The notes: a model not told the origin generated them from the letters alone. A DNA stretch of 64,000 nucleotides from Arthrobacter crusticola (GCF_004357995.1 NZ_SMTK01000003.1:248001-312000), one strand, 5' to 3'; shown: positions 43,517 to 53,355, numbered from the stretch's first letter. Made by a program: numbers and translations.

Positions 43517-43848
43517 TGAGGTCCTCCCGGTGGATTCGGCCGATGGTTTCCCTGGTGGGGGTTCTCACACCCTCCCAGACGGTGCCGGAAAACGGGAGGG
43601 GTGAGGGGCCCCCGGGGCGGTACGTGTCAGGCGGGGGCTGTTCCGGCTGGTAGGGTGGAAGGACATGCCTGCGTATCCCGGAGGCCGGAGACGGCCCCGA
43701 TACCCGCAGCCTGCGTCGATGAGCGCTTTCTTTTGTCCCGCATCCAGCTTCCCGTATGGAAGCGCGGTGGACACTGTCTGACTTTTCTTCGGCGAACCCC
43801 TGTGCCAACCGGCGCCGGGGAAGATGAGAAGAAAGTTCGTGTATATAC
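43517..43848. other. Intergenic region upstream of the DEAD-box helicase
   Basis: 332 bases. An imperfect hairpin CTCACACCCTCCC (43564-43576) with GGGAGGGGTGAG near 43594-43605. TAGGGT at 43651-43656 could be the helicase -10 and would give a leader near 190 nt, long as for cold-shock helicases. A 38-codon frame begins with ATG 43665, 8 nt after TAGGGT, and may be chance. No other gene is supported. Confidence 0.4.
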
Positions 43849-45519
43849 ATGACTACTTTTGCCGCCCTTGGTGTGCCCAAAGCGCTGGTTTCGAACCTGA
43901 CAGCGCAGGGAATCACCGAACCTTTCCCCATCCAGGTCAAGACCCTCCCCGACACTCTCGCGGGACGCGACGTCCTCGGCCGCGGCCGCACCGGCTCGGG
44001 AAAGACCCTCGCTTTTGCCCTTCCCATGGTGTCCCGGCTCGCCGAGCAGGAGGCCGCCTACCGGCGCAAGCCCGGACGCCCCCTGGCCCTGATCCTGGCC
44101 CCGACCCGCGAGCTGGCCACCCAGATCAACAACACCGTCGAGCCGCTGGCCAACGAGCTGGGACTGAACACCACCGTCATCTACGGCGGGGTTTCCCAGC
44201 AGCGCCAGGAGAAGGCCCTGCGGGCCGGCGTCGACATCGTCATCGCCTGCCCCGGCCGACTCGAGGACCTGATGCGCCAGAAGCTCATCACCCTTGAATC
44301 GGTGGAGATCACCATTCTCGACGAGGCCGACCACATGGCCGACCTGGGCTTCCTGCCTGTCGTGAAGAAGATCATGGACACCACGCCCACCGAGGGGCAG
44401 CGCCTGCTGTTCTCGGCGACCCTGGACAATGGCGTGGACAAGCTCGTCAACCGGTACCTGAGCAAGCCCGTCACCCACTCGGTCGACGATCCCCAGGCCG
44501 CGGTGACCACCATGGAGCACCACGTGCTGCTCATCGGCGACCAGACCCAGAAGAAGCAGCTGATCGTCCAGCTTGCCTCCGGCACCGGGCGCCGCCTGCT
44601 GTTCATGCGCACCAAGCACCACGCCCGCAAGCTGGCCAAGACCCTCACCGACGCCGGCATCCCCGCCGTCGACCTCCACGGCAACCTCTCGCAGAATGCC
44701 CGTGACCGGAACCTTGCGGAGTTCTCCAGCGGCGATGTGCGCGTCCTCGTGGCGACCGACGTCGCCGCCCGCGGTGTGCACGTGGACGACGTCGAACTCG
44801 TCGTCCACGTCGACCCGCCCACCGAGCACAAGGCATACCTCCACCGTTCGGGCCGCACCGCCCGCGCCGGGTCCTCGGGCACCGTCGTGACCATCACCCT
44901 GCCGGAGCAGAAGTCGGAGGTGCAGAAGCTGATGCGCGCCGCCGGCGTCGACGTCGCCTTCGAAAACGTCAAGGCAACCTCTCCTCTGGTCGGCAAGCTC
45001 ATCGGCGAGGTCGCGGAAAAGATTGATCCCCGCACCCGCGCGGCACTCATCGCCCAGCGCGACACCGCCCGCGGCGAGGGCACCTCCACCGGCGCCAACG
45101 CCCAGCGCAAGCGCGCCCGCCGCGGCGCCGCAGCACCCGCCGCCGGCGGACGCGGCGGCAGGGGCGGCCGTGGACGTGTCGCGGCCGAGGCGCAGCCCGC
45201 CCAGGGCAACCGTGCCGACCGCCGCAAGGACCAGCCGCAGGCACCGCGCTTCGGCACCGAGGCAGGCGCCGGCGCAGGCCGCCGCCGCTCCGCCGAGGGC
45301 CGTCCCGCCGCCGACACCGCCGGAACCCGCAGCCGCCGTCCCGCAACGGGCCAGCGCGCCGCGGATGTCGCTCCCCGCCGTCCGGCGGCCGCCGGCGGAA
45401 CGTCCTCCGGCCAGCGCAGCCATGCACCGGCCGCTGCGGGCCGACCCGCCAGCGCCGGTCGCGCCGGTGGTTCGCGCAGGGCCAGTGCTCCGGCGTCGAA
45501 CGACCGCCGCACGCGCTAA
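43849..45519 (+). CDS. DEAD-box RNA helicase with Arg/Gly/Ala-rich tail
   Basis: 556 residues. Q motif region GITEPFPIQVKTL; Walker A GRTGSGKT at 46-53; PTRELATQI; DEAD box at about 162; SAT near 192; HRSGRTARAGSSGT near 333. Residues about 390-556 form a basic, Ala/Arg/Gly-rich disordered tail of RNA-binding type. It probably unwinds structured RNA in the cold or during ribosome assembly. ATG 43849; the ribosome-binding signal (AAGAAAG) is weak. Confidence 0.93.
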   Translation: MTTFAALGVPKALVSNLTAQGITEPFPIQVKTLPDTLAGRDVLGRGRTGSGKTLAFALPMVSRLAEQEAAYRRKPGRPLALILAPTRELATQINNTVEPLANELGLNTTVIYGGVSQQRQEKALRAGVDIVIACPGRLEDLMRQKLITLESVEITILDEADHMADLGFLPVVKKIMDTTPTEGQRLLFSATLDNGVDKLVNRYLSKPVTHSVDDPQAAVTTMEHHVLLIGDQTQKKQLIVQLASGTGRRLLFMRTKHHARKLAKTLTDAGIPAVDLHGNLSQNARDRNLAEFSSGDVRVLVATDVAARGVHVDDVELVVHVDPPTEHKAYLHRSGRTARAGSSGTVVTITLPEQKSEVQKLMRAAGVDVAFENVKATSPLVGKLIGEVAEKIDPRTRAALIAQRDTARGEGTSTGANAQRKRARRGAAAPAAGGRGGRGGRGRVAAEAQPAQGNRADRRKDQPQAPRFGTEAGAGAGRRRSAEGRPAADTAGTRSRRPATGQRAADVAPRRPAAAGGTSSGQRSHAPAAAGRPASAGRAGGSRRASAPASNDRRTR

Positions 45520-45546
45520 GCTCCGCTGATCCAGCAGAGCCGATCC

Positions 45547-45588
45547 AGCTGAAAGGCCCCTTCCCGCACGGGAAGGGGCCTTTCAGCT
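45547..45588 (+). terminator. Terminator hairpin after the helicase gene
   Basis: A perfect 20-bp inverted repeat (45547-45566 with 45569-45588), core GGCCCCTTCCCG, loop CA, followed at 45598 by a run of T (GTTTTT). Strong intrinsic terminator. Confidence 0.9.
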
Positions 45589-45620
45589 GTGTGGGGCGTT
45601 TTTGCTGTGCAGGGCCCGCC

Positions 45621-45781
45621 GAGTTGGCAGCTAACCACCCTTCGGGGGCGTGAAAGCGTGGTGAACTGCAGGTTCGAGGGAGGTGTTGAGGGGCGCTTGG
45701 GTGGGTGCCGGAAGGCTTACGCCGAGTGGGCAGTTAACCACGCTTCGCGGGCGTGAGAGTGTGGTGAGCTGCAGTTTCGGT
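45621..45781. repeat. Two copies of the palindromic element upstream of YccF
   Basis: Copy 1: GCAGCTAACCAC (45627-45638) and GTGGTGAACTGC (45658-45669). Copy 2: GCAGTTAACCAC (45730-45741) and GTGGTGAGCTGC (45761-45772), then CAGTTTCGG. Spacing between copies is 103 bp, as in the 17.4-kb array, although the intervening DNA is not the same. The 45520-45847 gap holds this, the terminator and the YccF leader. Confidence 0.85.
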
Positions 45782-45847
45782 GACGGGCCGAGGGGCCGGT
45801 GTGCAGAACCCCGGACGCCGCACCCGGCAATGAGCGACAATGGGCCA

Positions 45848-46249
45848 ATGAACACACTCCTGAACGTGATCTGGCTGCTCTTCGGCGGTATCTGGCTGGC
45901 CCTTGGCTACTTCGCCGCCGGAATTCTGTGCTGCGTCCTGATCATCACGATCCCCTTCGGAATCGCCTCATTCCGGATCGGCCTCTACGCCCTGTGGCCG
46001 TTCGGGCGGACGGTGGTGGACCGCGGCGGGCAGGTGTCCTTCTTCTCCACCATGGGCAACATCATCTGGCTGCTCGTCGCGGGGATCTGGATCGCCATCG
46101 GGCACGTCCTCACGGCGATCCCCATGTTCGTGAGCATCATCGGGATTCCCCTCGGCATTGCCAACCTCAAACTCATCCCCGTGTCGCTGATGCCGCTGGG
46201 CAAGGTCATCGTGGAGACGCGCGGCACTCGAATTCCCCAGTACCGCTGA
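45848..46249 (+). CDS. YccF domain-containing inner-membrane protein
   Basis: 133 residues with two tandem YccF repeats (NVIWLLFGGIWLALGYFAAGILC and NIIWLLVAGIWIAIGHVLTAIPM), each followed by a conserved loop (IPFGIASFRIG; IPLGIANLKL). About four spans. Function unknown. ATG 45848 follows GACAAT by 6 nt (leaderless-like); ATG 45830 is the alternative. Confidence 0.9.
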   Translation: MNTLLNVIWLLFGGIWLALGYFAAGILCCVLIITIPFGIASFRIGLYALWPFGRTVVDRGGQVSFFSTMGNIIWLLVAGIWIAIGHVLTAIPMFVSIIGIPLGIANLKLIPVSLMPLGKVIVETRGTRIPQYR

Positions 46250-46331
46250 CCCCCGGGTCGGGCGGTGCCCCGGGGTGCCAGGAGGCCGGTGGTGCACCGG
46301 GACGTGGGAGGTGCACCCCGAAAACCCTTCC

Positions 46332-46437
46332 GAGTTGGCAGCTCACCACGCTTCGGCGGGATTGAAGCGTGGTGAGCTGCAGTTTCGGCGGAGGTGGTCG
46401 CTGCAGAGCGTGGTGAGCTGCAGTTTCGGCGGAGGAG
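46332..46437. repeat. Palindromic element copy plus half-copy downstream of YccF
   Basis: GCAGCTCACCAC (46338-46349) and GTGGTGAGCTGC (46369-46380) are perfect inverted 12-mers, the most symmetrical copy in the window. A solitary right half GTGGTGAGCTGC at 46410-46421 follows, with the same CAGTTTCGGCGGAGG flank after each half, so the half-copy probably came from a duplication. Confidence 0.85.
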
Positions 46438-46446
46438 GGGTGGCTC

Positions 46447-48441
46447 CTAGGAACCGGCTCCGCGGAGGAACGCCTCCATGAATGGTCCGCCCGAGGTTGA
46501 GCCGAGTTCTCCTTCTTCGACGAAGACCGCCACGGCGAGGTCGCCCTGCAGAGCGACGATCCACGCATGGGTGCGCGGCGGGGTCTCGCTGCCGAACTCC
46601 GCCGTGCCGGTCTTCGCATGCACGGGATCGCCCGGGATGCCGCCGAGCATGCCCGCGCCGCCCTCGGTCACCACCGCGCGCATCAGGGTCCGCAGGGTGG
46701 CGGCCTCCTCCTCTGTCAGTTTGCTGGCTTCGGCGGGCGCGCTGGTGGACTCGGAGTCATCCACGGAAGGCCCGGAGGACGGGGACGCCGACGGGGACGC
46801 CGACGCCGACGCCGACGCGGACGCCGACGCCGACGCGTCGTCCGGTCCGGTGGCCAGCACCGTCGGGGTGACCCTGGCACCCTTGCCGACGCTCGCTGCC
46901 ATGGTCGCCAGCGCCAGCGGCGAGACGAGGACCTCGCCCTGCCCGATCATCGACGCGGCGTGCGCGGTGCCCTCGGCCTCGACGGGAACGACGCCGAAGA
47001 AGGCGGGCGTGCCAATGGAGGCTTCGACCCCGATGCCGAGGTCGGCGGCGGCCGAGGCGAGTTCCTGCTGGGAGACCTTGTCGCGGTTGGAAATGAACCC
47101 GGTGTTGCACGACTGCGCGAAGCTCTGGAGCAGCGGGATCGTTCCGGTGAACTGCGCCGGGTAGGTGCTCGCGTTGTTGAAGGAGCGTCCGTCGACGGTG
47201 AGTTCGGCGGGGCATTCGGTGGGGGACTCGGGCGTGAGGCCCTTGCGCAGCAGCGCGAGGGTGGTGGCGATCTTGAAGGTGGACCCCGGCGGGTACTGCC
47301 CGAGCAGCGCGGTGGGCAGGCCCTCGCTGCCGGGCCCGTTGGCGGCGGTCAGTACTTCCCCGGTGCTGGGGCGGATGGCGACGATCGAGGACGCCGAGGG
47401 CTCCTCGGCGAGGACCTCCTCGGCAAGGGTCTGCAGTTGCGCGTCGAGCGTGGTGGCGAGAGGCTTTCCGTTGACCGGCGGCTTCTCGAACAGGCCCTGG
47501 GACTGGGCGGCCTCGCCCTCCCCCAGCACCCCTGTGATTAGAATGCCGGGGGTTCCGGCGAGCCGGTCGTTGTGCTGCCGCTGCAGGCCGGAAAGGCCGG
47601 TGATGTCCCCGGCCTCGAGCTTCCCGCCGGACTGCTCAATCAGCTCGGCCGTCGGTTCGCCGACGGTGCCCAGCAGCTCACGGGCGAACGCCCGGGTCGG
47701 GGCCAGTTCACGGAAATCTTTCATGGTGGCGACCCCCGGAATGGCGTCGAGAGCGGCACGGTCGGCAGCCAGCGGCGAGTCCTCGCGCAGCACGATCGCC
47801 TCGACGAACGCCTCGGCGCCGGCGGCGGCCACCTGCTCCGCGTAGGGGGCCGGGTCGAGCTCCAAGACTCCAGCGAGCGCCCTCGCGGCGGCATCGTGTT
47901 CCTCTGCGGGAATGAGCGTCTTGTCGATGCCGACCCGCATCACTGGGCGCTCGGTGACGAGCACCTCGCCGTCCGCGCCGGTGATGTCTCCCCGGTCCGC
48001 GGGCACCTTTTGCAGGGCAAGGCGCTCATCGACGCGCAGTTCCGGCACGAAGATGGCCGGATCCCACTCGGCCTGCCACTCGTCCTCCTCCCGGGTGAGC
48101 TCCACCGCCGTCGAATAGGTCCAGTCCTCGTCCGAGGCATCGACGTCCCAAATGTAGTCCAGGGTGGCGGTTGCGGTGTCCTCACCGGTCGACTCCACGC
48201 CCTCGACGGCGACCTTGGGCTTCAGCGGCGCGAGCGCCTCCGTGATGGTGTCCAGGTCCGTGGTGACGTCCTCGGCCCGAACTACGGTGAAGGCCGAGCC
48301 CGCGACGTCGAGCTTCGACAGGCCCGCGGCGAGCTTCTTCGCGGCATCCGCGGCGGTCGGCCGGTCGTCGGCGCAGGCGGCAAGCGAGGCCGCCAGGACG
48401 GCGGTGGTCAGGACAGCGGTCAGTCGATGAAATTTCCCCAT
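46447..48441 (-). CDS. Lipoprotein class B penicillin-binding protein with MecA_N-like domain
   Basis: About 664 residues. Lipobox SLAAC (Cys near 23), NTF2/MecA_N-like domain (about 25-145), dimerisation domain (about 150-330), then the transpeptidase with Ser387-Thr-Phe-Lys390, SCN near 444 and KTG near 608. An Ala/Ser repeat inserts at about 534-552 (coding DNA 46780-46840). It cross-links peptidoglycan outside the membrane; MecA_N architecture is the one of low-affinity PBPs in cocci, which does not itself prove beta-lactam tolerance. ATG 48441 has CATAAT ending 6 nt before it. Confidence 0.9.
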   Translation of the reverse strand: MGKFHRLTAVLTTAVLAASLAACADDRPTAADAAKKLAAGLSKLDVAGSAFTVVRAEDVTTDLDTITEALAPLKPKVAVEGVESTGEDTATATLDYIWDVDASDEDWTYSTAVELTREEDEWQAEWDPAIFVPELRVDERLALQKVPADRGDITGADGEVLVTERPVMRVGIDKTLIPAEEHDAAARALAGVLELDPAPYAEQVAAAGAEAFVEAIVLREDSPLAADRAALDAIPGVATMKDFRELAPTRAFARELLGTVGEPTAELIEQSGGKLEAGDITGLSGLQRQHNDRLAGTPGILITGVLGEGEAAQSQGLFEKPPVNGKPLATTLDAQLQTLAEEVLAEEPSASSIVAIRPSTGEVLTAANGPGSEGLPTALLGQYPPGSTFKIATTLALLRKGLTPESPTECPAELTVDGRSFNNASTYPAQFTGTIPLLQSFAQSCNTGFISNRDKVSQQELASAAADLGIGVEASIGTPAFFGVVPVEAEGTAHAASMIGQGEVLVSPLALATMAASVGKGARVTPTVLATGPDDASASASASASASASPSASPSSGPSVDDSESTSAPAEASKLTEEEAATLRTLMRAVVTEGGAGMLGGIPGDPVHAKTGTAEFGSETPPRTHAWIVALQGDLAVAVFVEEGELGSTSGGPFMEAFLRGAGS
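46780..46840 (-). repeat. GACGCC hexamer tract inside the PBP gene
   Basis: About ten near-perfect hexamers (GACGCC with GACGGG or GACGCG variants) on the + strand encode an alternating Ala-Ser linker in the PBP. Such tracts can change length by slippage in steps of two residues without breaking the frame. Confidence 0.7.
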
Positions 48442-48561
48442 CGGGCCATTATGGCCGACGGCGGCCCCTCTCCGGACCGGGCTCGAAAGAACGCCGGCGG
48501 GCCCGGCGGTAAGCACCCGCTTCGCTGGAGGCGAACCGGGCATAAAACACAGCACGACAAG

Positions 48562-48582
48562 GTTGAGTCGGGTACACTCAAC
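48562..48582 (+). promoter_or_regulatory. HAIR (HspR) box upstream of clpB
   Basis: GTTGAGT (48562-48568), 7-nt spacer CGGGTAC, ACTCAAC (48576-48582): perfect inverted arms, the classical HAIR layout. It lies about 57 nt upstream of the clpB start, and TAGATT or TTAGAT just downstream may be the -10. HspR encoded at 35980-36402 is the expected binder. Confidence 0.85.
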
Positions 48583-48638
48583 TTAGATTTTAGAAGGTGT
48601 TCCGAGCAGGAACATCGTCGATAGCGAAGGATGGGTCC

Positions 48639-51251
48639 ATGGACGCAAAATTCACCACCAAGAGCCAGGAGGCTCTTTCGGCTGCGGCGATGAACGCCTC
48701 GACGGCGGGCAATCCCCAGGTCGAAACGCCGCACTTCCTTAAGGCGCTGATGGATCAGCGGGAGGGCATCGCGGTGGCCCTGCTCAAGGCCGCCGGCGCC
48801 TCGCCCGATGACATCAGCGTGCAGGCCAGCACGGCCATCCGTGCCCTGCCCTCCTCCTCGGGGTCGAACGTGGCCCAGGCCCAGTTTTCCCGGGGCGCCC
48901 TGCAGGTGATTTCCGCTGCCCAGCAGGAGGCCGAAGCGCTGGGGGACCAGTTCGTCTCGACCGAGCACCTGCTGCTCGGGCTCGCCGCCGACGCCGGACC
49001 CGCCGGCAGGATCCTGCGCGAGGCCGGAATCTCCCGCGACGCGCTCGCGGCCGCGCTCCCCGGGGTCCGGGGCGACCGCAGGGTGACCTCCGCCGACCCC
49101 GAGAACACCTTCCAGGCCCTCGAGAAGTTCGGCGTCGACCTGACCGAGCTGGCGCGGGCGGGCAGGCTCGACCCGGTGATCGGACGTGACTCCGAGATCC
49201 GCCGCGTCGTGCAGGTGCTCTCGCGCCGTACCAAGAACAACCCGGTGCTGATCGGTGAGCCCGGCGTCGGCAAGACGGCTGTCGTGGAAGGCCTCGCACA
49301 GCGCATGGTCGCCGGGGACGTCCCGGAGTCCCTCCGCGGCAAGTCCCTCATCAGCCTCGACCTCGGCTCGATGATCGCCGGCGCGAAGTACCGGGGCGAA
49401 TTCGAGGAGCGGCTGAAGGCCGTGCTCGAGGAGATCCGGTCCTCCAACGGGCAGGTCGTCACCTTCATCGACGAGCTGCACACCGTGGTCGGAGCCGGTG
49501 CCTCCGAGGGCTCGATGGACGCGGGCAACATGCTCAAGCCCATGCTGGCCCGCGGGGAGCTGCGCCTGATCGGCGCCACAACCCTCGACGAGTACCGCGA
49601 GAACGTGGAGAAGGACCCGGCGCTGGAGCGGCGCTTCCAGCAGGTCTATGTGGGGGAGCCGTCGGTGGAGGACACCATCGGCATCCTGCGCGGTCTCAAG
49701 GAACGCTATGAGGCCCACCACAAGGTCTCCATCGCCGACTCCGCCCTGGTGGCCGCGGCGACCCTGTCCAACCGGTACATCTCCGGACGGCAGCTGCCGG
49801 ACAAGGCCATCGACCTCGTTGACGAGGCCGCGTCGCGCCTGCGTATGGAGATCGACTCCGCACCGGTGGAGATCGACGAGCTGCGCCGCGCGATCGACCG
49901 GATGCGGATGGAGGAGCTCGCGCTGGAGCGTGAGACGGACGAGGCCTCCCAGGAGCGGCTTGAGGACCTGCGCGCGGTGATGGCGGACCGGCAGGAGCAG
50001 CTCTCGGCGCTCAATGCCCGGTGGGAGGCCGAGAAGGCGGGCCTGAACCGGGTCGGTGACCTGAAGGCGTCCCTCGACGAACTGCGCTCGCAGGCCGACA
50101 AGGCCCAGCGCGAGGGCGACCTGGAGACGGCGTCGCGGATTCTGTACGGGGAGATTCCGCAGGTGCAGCGCGAACTCGATGCCGCCCAGGCCGCCGAGCA
50201 GGAATCGGCCGGAGAGACCCTGGAGCTGATGGTGGCCGAGGAGGTGACGGCCAATGACATCGCGGAGGTCATCTCGGCGTGGACCGGCATCCCGGCCGGC
50301 CGCATGCTCCAGGGTGAGAGCCAGAAGCTGCTTCACATGGAGGAGGTTATCGGGTCCCGGCTGATCGGCCAGTCCAAGGCGGTCGCGTCGGTTTCGGATG
50401 CGGTGCGCCGTGCCCGGGCCGGGGTTTCCGACCCGAACCGGCCCACCGGCTCCTTCCTGTTCCTCGGCCCCACCGGTGTGGGCAAGACCGAACTCGCGAA
50501 GGCGCTGGCGGACTTCCTGTTCGACGATGAGCGTTCGATGGTGCGCATCGACATGTCCGAATACTCCGAGAAGCACTCGGTGGCCCGCCTCGTCGGCGCG
50601 CCTCCGGGTTACGTCGGCTATGAAGAGGGGGGCCAGCTCACCGAGGCGGTGCGGCGCCGTCCCTACAGCGTCGTGCTGCTCGACGAGGTGGAGAAGGCGC
50701 ACCCGGAGGTCTTCGACATCCTCCTGCAGGTGCTCGACGACGGCCGCCTGACCGACGGGCAGGGACGCACCGTGGATTTCCGCAATGTCATCCTGGTGCT
50801 GACTTCCAACCTGGGCTCGCAGTTCCTGATGGATCCCTCGCTCGATGACGCAGCGCGCCGCCAGGCCGTGATGGCGACGGTGAACGCCAGCTTCCGGCCG
50901 GAGTTCCTCAACCGGCTCGACGACGTGATCATCTTCGACGCGCTCAGCCTCGATGAGCTGTCGAAGATCGTCGACCTTCAGGTCGAGGCGCTCGGCAAGC
51001 GGCTGCAGGAGCGCCGCCTCACGCTTGAGGTCACGCCGGCGGCCAGCGAGTGGCTGGCCCTCACCGGGTTCGATCCCGCCTACGGTGCCCGGCCCCTGCG
51101 CCGCCTGGTGCAGCGGGAGATCGGCGACCAGCTCGCCCGGGGCATCCTGGCCGGGGAGATCGCCGACGGGGACCGGGTCCTGGTCGACCGGGACGGCGGC
51201 GCGGGTGTCGACGGCCAGGGGGAGGGGCTGAGCCTGCGCGCCGTTGCCTAG
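48639..51251 (+). CDS. clpB: ATP-dependent disaggregase ClpB
   Basis: 870 residues. Clp N domain (1-145), AAA1 with GEPGVGKT near 205, the coiled-coil M domain (about 405-520), AAA2 with GPTGVGKT near 610 and the C-terminal domain. With DnaK it pulls proteins out of aggregates. No P-loop for ClpP binding is seen. ATG 48639 follows GAAGGA. It carries its own HAIR box, so it is likely in the HspR regulon with dnaK. Confidence 0.97.
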   Translation: MDAKFTTKSQEALSAAAMNASTAGNPQVETPHFLKALMDQREGIAVALLKAAGASPDDISVQASTAIRALPSSSGSNVAQAQFSRGALQVISAAQQEAEALGDQFVSTEHLLLGLAADAGPAGRILREAGISRDALAAALPGVRGDRRVTSADPENTFQALEKFGVDLTELARAGRLDPVIGRDSEIRRVVQVLSRRTKNNPVLIGEPGVGKTAVVEGLAQRMVAGDVPESLRGKSLISLDLGSMIAGAKYRGEFEERLKAVLEEIRSSNGQVVTFIDELHTVVGAGASEGSMDAGNMLKPMLARGELRLIGATTLDEYRENVEKDPALERRFQQVYVGEPSVEDTIGILRGLKERYEAHHKVSIADSALVAAATLSNRYISGRQLPDKAIDLVDEAASRLRMEIDSAPVEIDELRRAIDRMRMEELALERETDEASQERLEDLRAVMADRQEQLSALNARWEAEKAGLNRVGDLKASLDELRSQADKAQREGDLETASRILYGEIPQVQRELDAAQAAEQESAGETLELMVAEEVTANDIAEVISAWTGIPAGRMLQGESQKLLHMEEVIGSRLIGQSKAVASVSDAVRRARAGVSDPNRPTGSFLFLGPTGVGKTELAKALADFLFDDERSMVRIDMSEYSEKHSVARLVGAPPGYVGYEEGGQLTEAVRRRPYSVVLLDEVEKAHPEVFDILLQVLDDGRLTDGQGRTVDFRNVILVLTSNLGSQFLMDPSLDDAARRQAVMATVNASFRPEFLNRLDDVIIFDALSLDELSKIVDLQVEALGKRLQERRLTLEVTPAASEWLALTGFDPAYGARPLRRLVQREIGDQLARGILAGEIADGDRVLVDRDGGAGVDGQGEGLSLRAVA

Positions 51252-51290
51252 GCGCGCAGGCCCCGCAGCTCTCCTCCAGCAGGCCGGAGT

Positions 51291-52799
51291 CTACTCGGTG
51301 AGCAGGCTCCGGCTCAGCGTCGCGCCGTCCTGCAGGACGGCGAAGCAGTCAACACGGCGGTCGCCGTCCGCCCAGGTGCCCTCAGTGGGCGTCACGCGCA
51401 GCAGTTCGATCCGGCCGGCTCCGGCCGCGACGCCTGAGTCGATCGGGGCGGTTTCACAGGCCGCGTCGGCCCGGGCACCGAGCTGGCCGCGGCCTGGGAA
51501 TTCGGCGTCATCCGAGTAGAACTCCGAGGCGATCAGCTGGGCCCGGTGCGGCGTCGAACAGGTCACGATGGTGACCTCACTCTCGATGTCGGTGAAATCG
51601 AGGAGGCAGTGCCCGGCGGTGAGCACCGACGGCCGGACGTCTTCGGCAATCACTCCGTCGGCACCGGCCGCGGTCGGGATATCCTCGGGTGACTGGGGGT
51701 CCCCGGCGCCGGTCAGGCCGCGCACCAGGCTGATGGCCGCCCAGACGAGCAGGGCCAGGACCACGACGCCACCGAGAATGAGGAGCGCCACCGGGCGCCG
51801 GGACTTCTCCCGGCGCTCACGGGACCGCGCCCGCCGCGGACCCACGGGCTCGCCGGCCTCGCCGGCCGGGGCCCAGGTGGACCGGCGGGCACCGGACTCG
51901 GCCGACGGCTCGGCGGCCTCCGGTCCACCGGGTGCGCGGTGGGAGACGGCGGTCGCGCCGGCCCGTCCGGCGGCACCGGTCGAAGCCGCGGGGCCGACAC
52001 CGAGAGCGGCCGGATCGGTTCCCGCGAGGAGGCCGGAGTGGGCGGAACCCGAGCCGACCGCCACCGGTTCAGGAAGGGAGGCGAGGCGGAGATCTTTGGC
52101 ATTGTCGGCCGCGGAATCCGCGCCGGTGTCTCTGGCGGCACCGCCCGCGGGTGCATCGGGGGCGGACGGGTGCGCGGCGGAACGGCCTTTGGGGAGCCCC
52201 GCGGAGCCGTTGGAAGCGGAGGGCTCACCGGCGGGCCCGGGGGTGGACTCCCCGACGGAAGGGTTGCTCCCTCCGTCCTGGATCGAGGAACCGGTTGATC
52301 CGCCGGTCGCGGAGGCGCCGGACGGGGGGCCACTGTTCTGGGTCCCACCGCTCGGGGCCTCACTGGGCCGTGGGGTGGCTTCCGCCGCATCACCGGCCGG
52401 ACCGCCCGCAGGCGCGGTGCCCGACGGCGCCGCCGCAATAGTTGGCGCGTCGGCAGGCAGGGGGCCGGCCAGGAGGGCGGCGTCCTCGGCCTCCTCCGCC
52501 ACTGCCTGAGCCTCCGCCGCCGCGTCGTCGAGGGCCGCGGCCTCGGCGGTGGTCCTGCTGACGGCCGCAGGGGCCAGCACAGGTTCAGCGAGCGTCAGGT
52601 CCTCCGCAGTCACCGACAGTTCAGGCTCCGCCGGTGCGCCGGCAGCGCTGGCTTCCGTAGCGTCCCCGGGCTCGACGGCGTCGGTATCCAGGTCCGGATC
52701 CCGCGGCGCATCCTGGGTCGCGCCCTGGTGCCCGCCGGCGTCCGGCTTCCCCTGATCCTCCGGGCCACGCTGGGCGCTCTCCCGATTCTTCGTAGCCAA
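51291..52799 (-). CDS. Septum-formation family protein with long disordered N-terminus
   Basis: 502 residues. Residues 1 to about 335 are low-complexity (Ala, Pro, Gly, Ser, Glu). A membrane span follows (VALLILGGVVVLALLVWAAISLV, about 340-362), then an extracytoplasmic domain with LTAGHCLLDF, IVTCSTPHRAQLIASEF, CETAPIDS and VDCFAVL: four spaced cysteines and the PH motif of the Septum_form (PF13845) family. The start is TTG 52799 with GAGGAG 7 nt upstream. It probably sits at the envelope or septum; direct evidence is lacking. Confidence 0.8.
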   Translation of the reverse strand: MATKNRESAQRGPEDQGKPDAGGHQGATQDAPRDPDLDTDAVEPGDATEASAAGAPAEPELSVTAEDLTLAEPVLAPAAVSRTTAEAAALDDAAAEAQAVAEEAEDAALLAGPLPADAPTIAAAPSGTAPAGGPAGDAAEATPRPSEAPSGGTQNSGPPSGASATGGSTGSSIQDGGSNPSVGESTPGPAGEPSASNGSAGLPKGRSAAHPSAPDAPAGGAARDTGADSAADNAKDLRLASLPEPVAVGSGSAHSGLLAGTDPAALGVGPAASTGAAGRAGATAVSHRAPGGPEAAEPSAESGARRSTWAPAGEAGEPVGPRRARSRERREKSRRPVALLILGGVVVLALLVWAAISLVRGLTGAGDPQSPEDIPTAAGADGVIAEDVRPSVLTAGHCLLDFTDIESEVTIVTCSTPHRAQLIASEFYSDDAEFPGRGQLGARADAACETAPIDSGVAAGAGRIELLRVTPTEGTWADGDRRVDCFAVLQDGATLSRSLLTE

Positions 52800-53089
52800 C
52801 CGTTGTCTCCTCGGAGGGTTTTTGTTCTGCGCCCGGAAATGGGCCCTTAGGGCAGAACTCTATCCAAATTTCCGGCGCCGGGGCCCCCGCCTTCACCGGC
52901 CGGCGCGCGGCCGTTCCGTGCGATTGGGTGCCCGGGCGTCATGCTGGTCACAACGGCACGCGGACACACGGGAAAGCATGTAACCTATAGTTACGATAAA
53001 TTGACCAATTACTCCGGGGCCTCGCTGCAGCCTTGGGCCTTCGTGCCCCAGTGACCACCTCCGGATCGACGCACAAAGGGGGTCACGCC
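52800..53089. other. Intergenic region between septum-family gene and DUF3073 gene
   Basis: 290 bases with divergent starts. An AT-richer stretch at 52980-53010 (TATAGT at 52986-52991 with GACACA 17 nt before it) is a possible DUF3073 promoter, giving a leader of about 95 nt. I see no clear riboswitch. Confidence 0.4.
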
Positions 53090-53326
53090 ATGGGGCGCGG
53101 CCGTCAAAAGGCAAAAGCTACCAAGCAGGCCCGGGACATGAAGTACTTCAGCCCGGCGACTGACTATTCGGCACTGCAGCGCGAGCTCACAGGCCCCGGG
53201 AGTCGTGCGTCCAACCGACGCAGTGAACCTCTCGAACCGGTTGAGCCGGACTATTCGGAGTATGCGGACAAATACGCCGATGACCTCGACGACGACGAGG
53301 AGAGCGGTTCCCGCCGCATCGGCTGA
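53090..53326 (+). CDS. DUF3073 domain-containing protein
   Basis: 78 residues: MGRGRQKAKATKQARDMKYFSPATDYSALQREL is the DUF3073 core, with an acidic tail (YADDLDDDEES). Small, very common actinobacterial family, unknown function, no membrane span. ATG 53090 has a GGGGG-type site upstream. The longer frame from 53033 is unsupported. Confidence 0.92.
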   Translation: MGRGRQKAKATKQARDMKYFSPATDYSALQRELTGPGSRASNRRSEPLEPVEPDYSEYADKYADDLDDDEESGSRRIG

Positions 53327-53355
53327 TTCCACTCCGCCCTCCCGCTGACGTCACG

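Noticed and set aside
43665-43781. 38-codon upstream ORF in the helicase leader
   Set aside because: The only support is a TAGGGT 8 nt before it; no coupling to the helicase start, so it is mentioned in the intergenic entry only.
48420-50702. A 760-codon reverse frame over clpB
   Set aside because: Shadow of clpB; crosses the HAIR box and the clpB leader.
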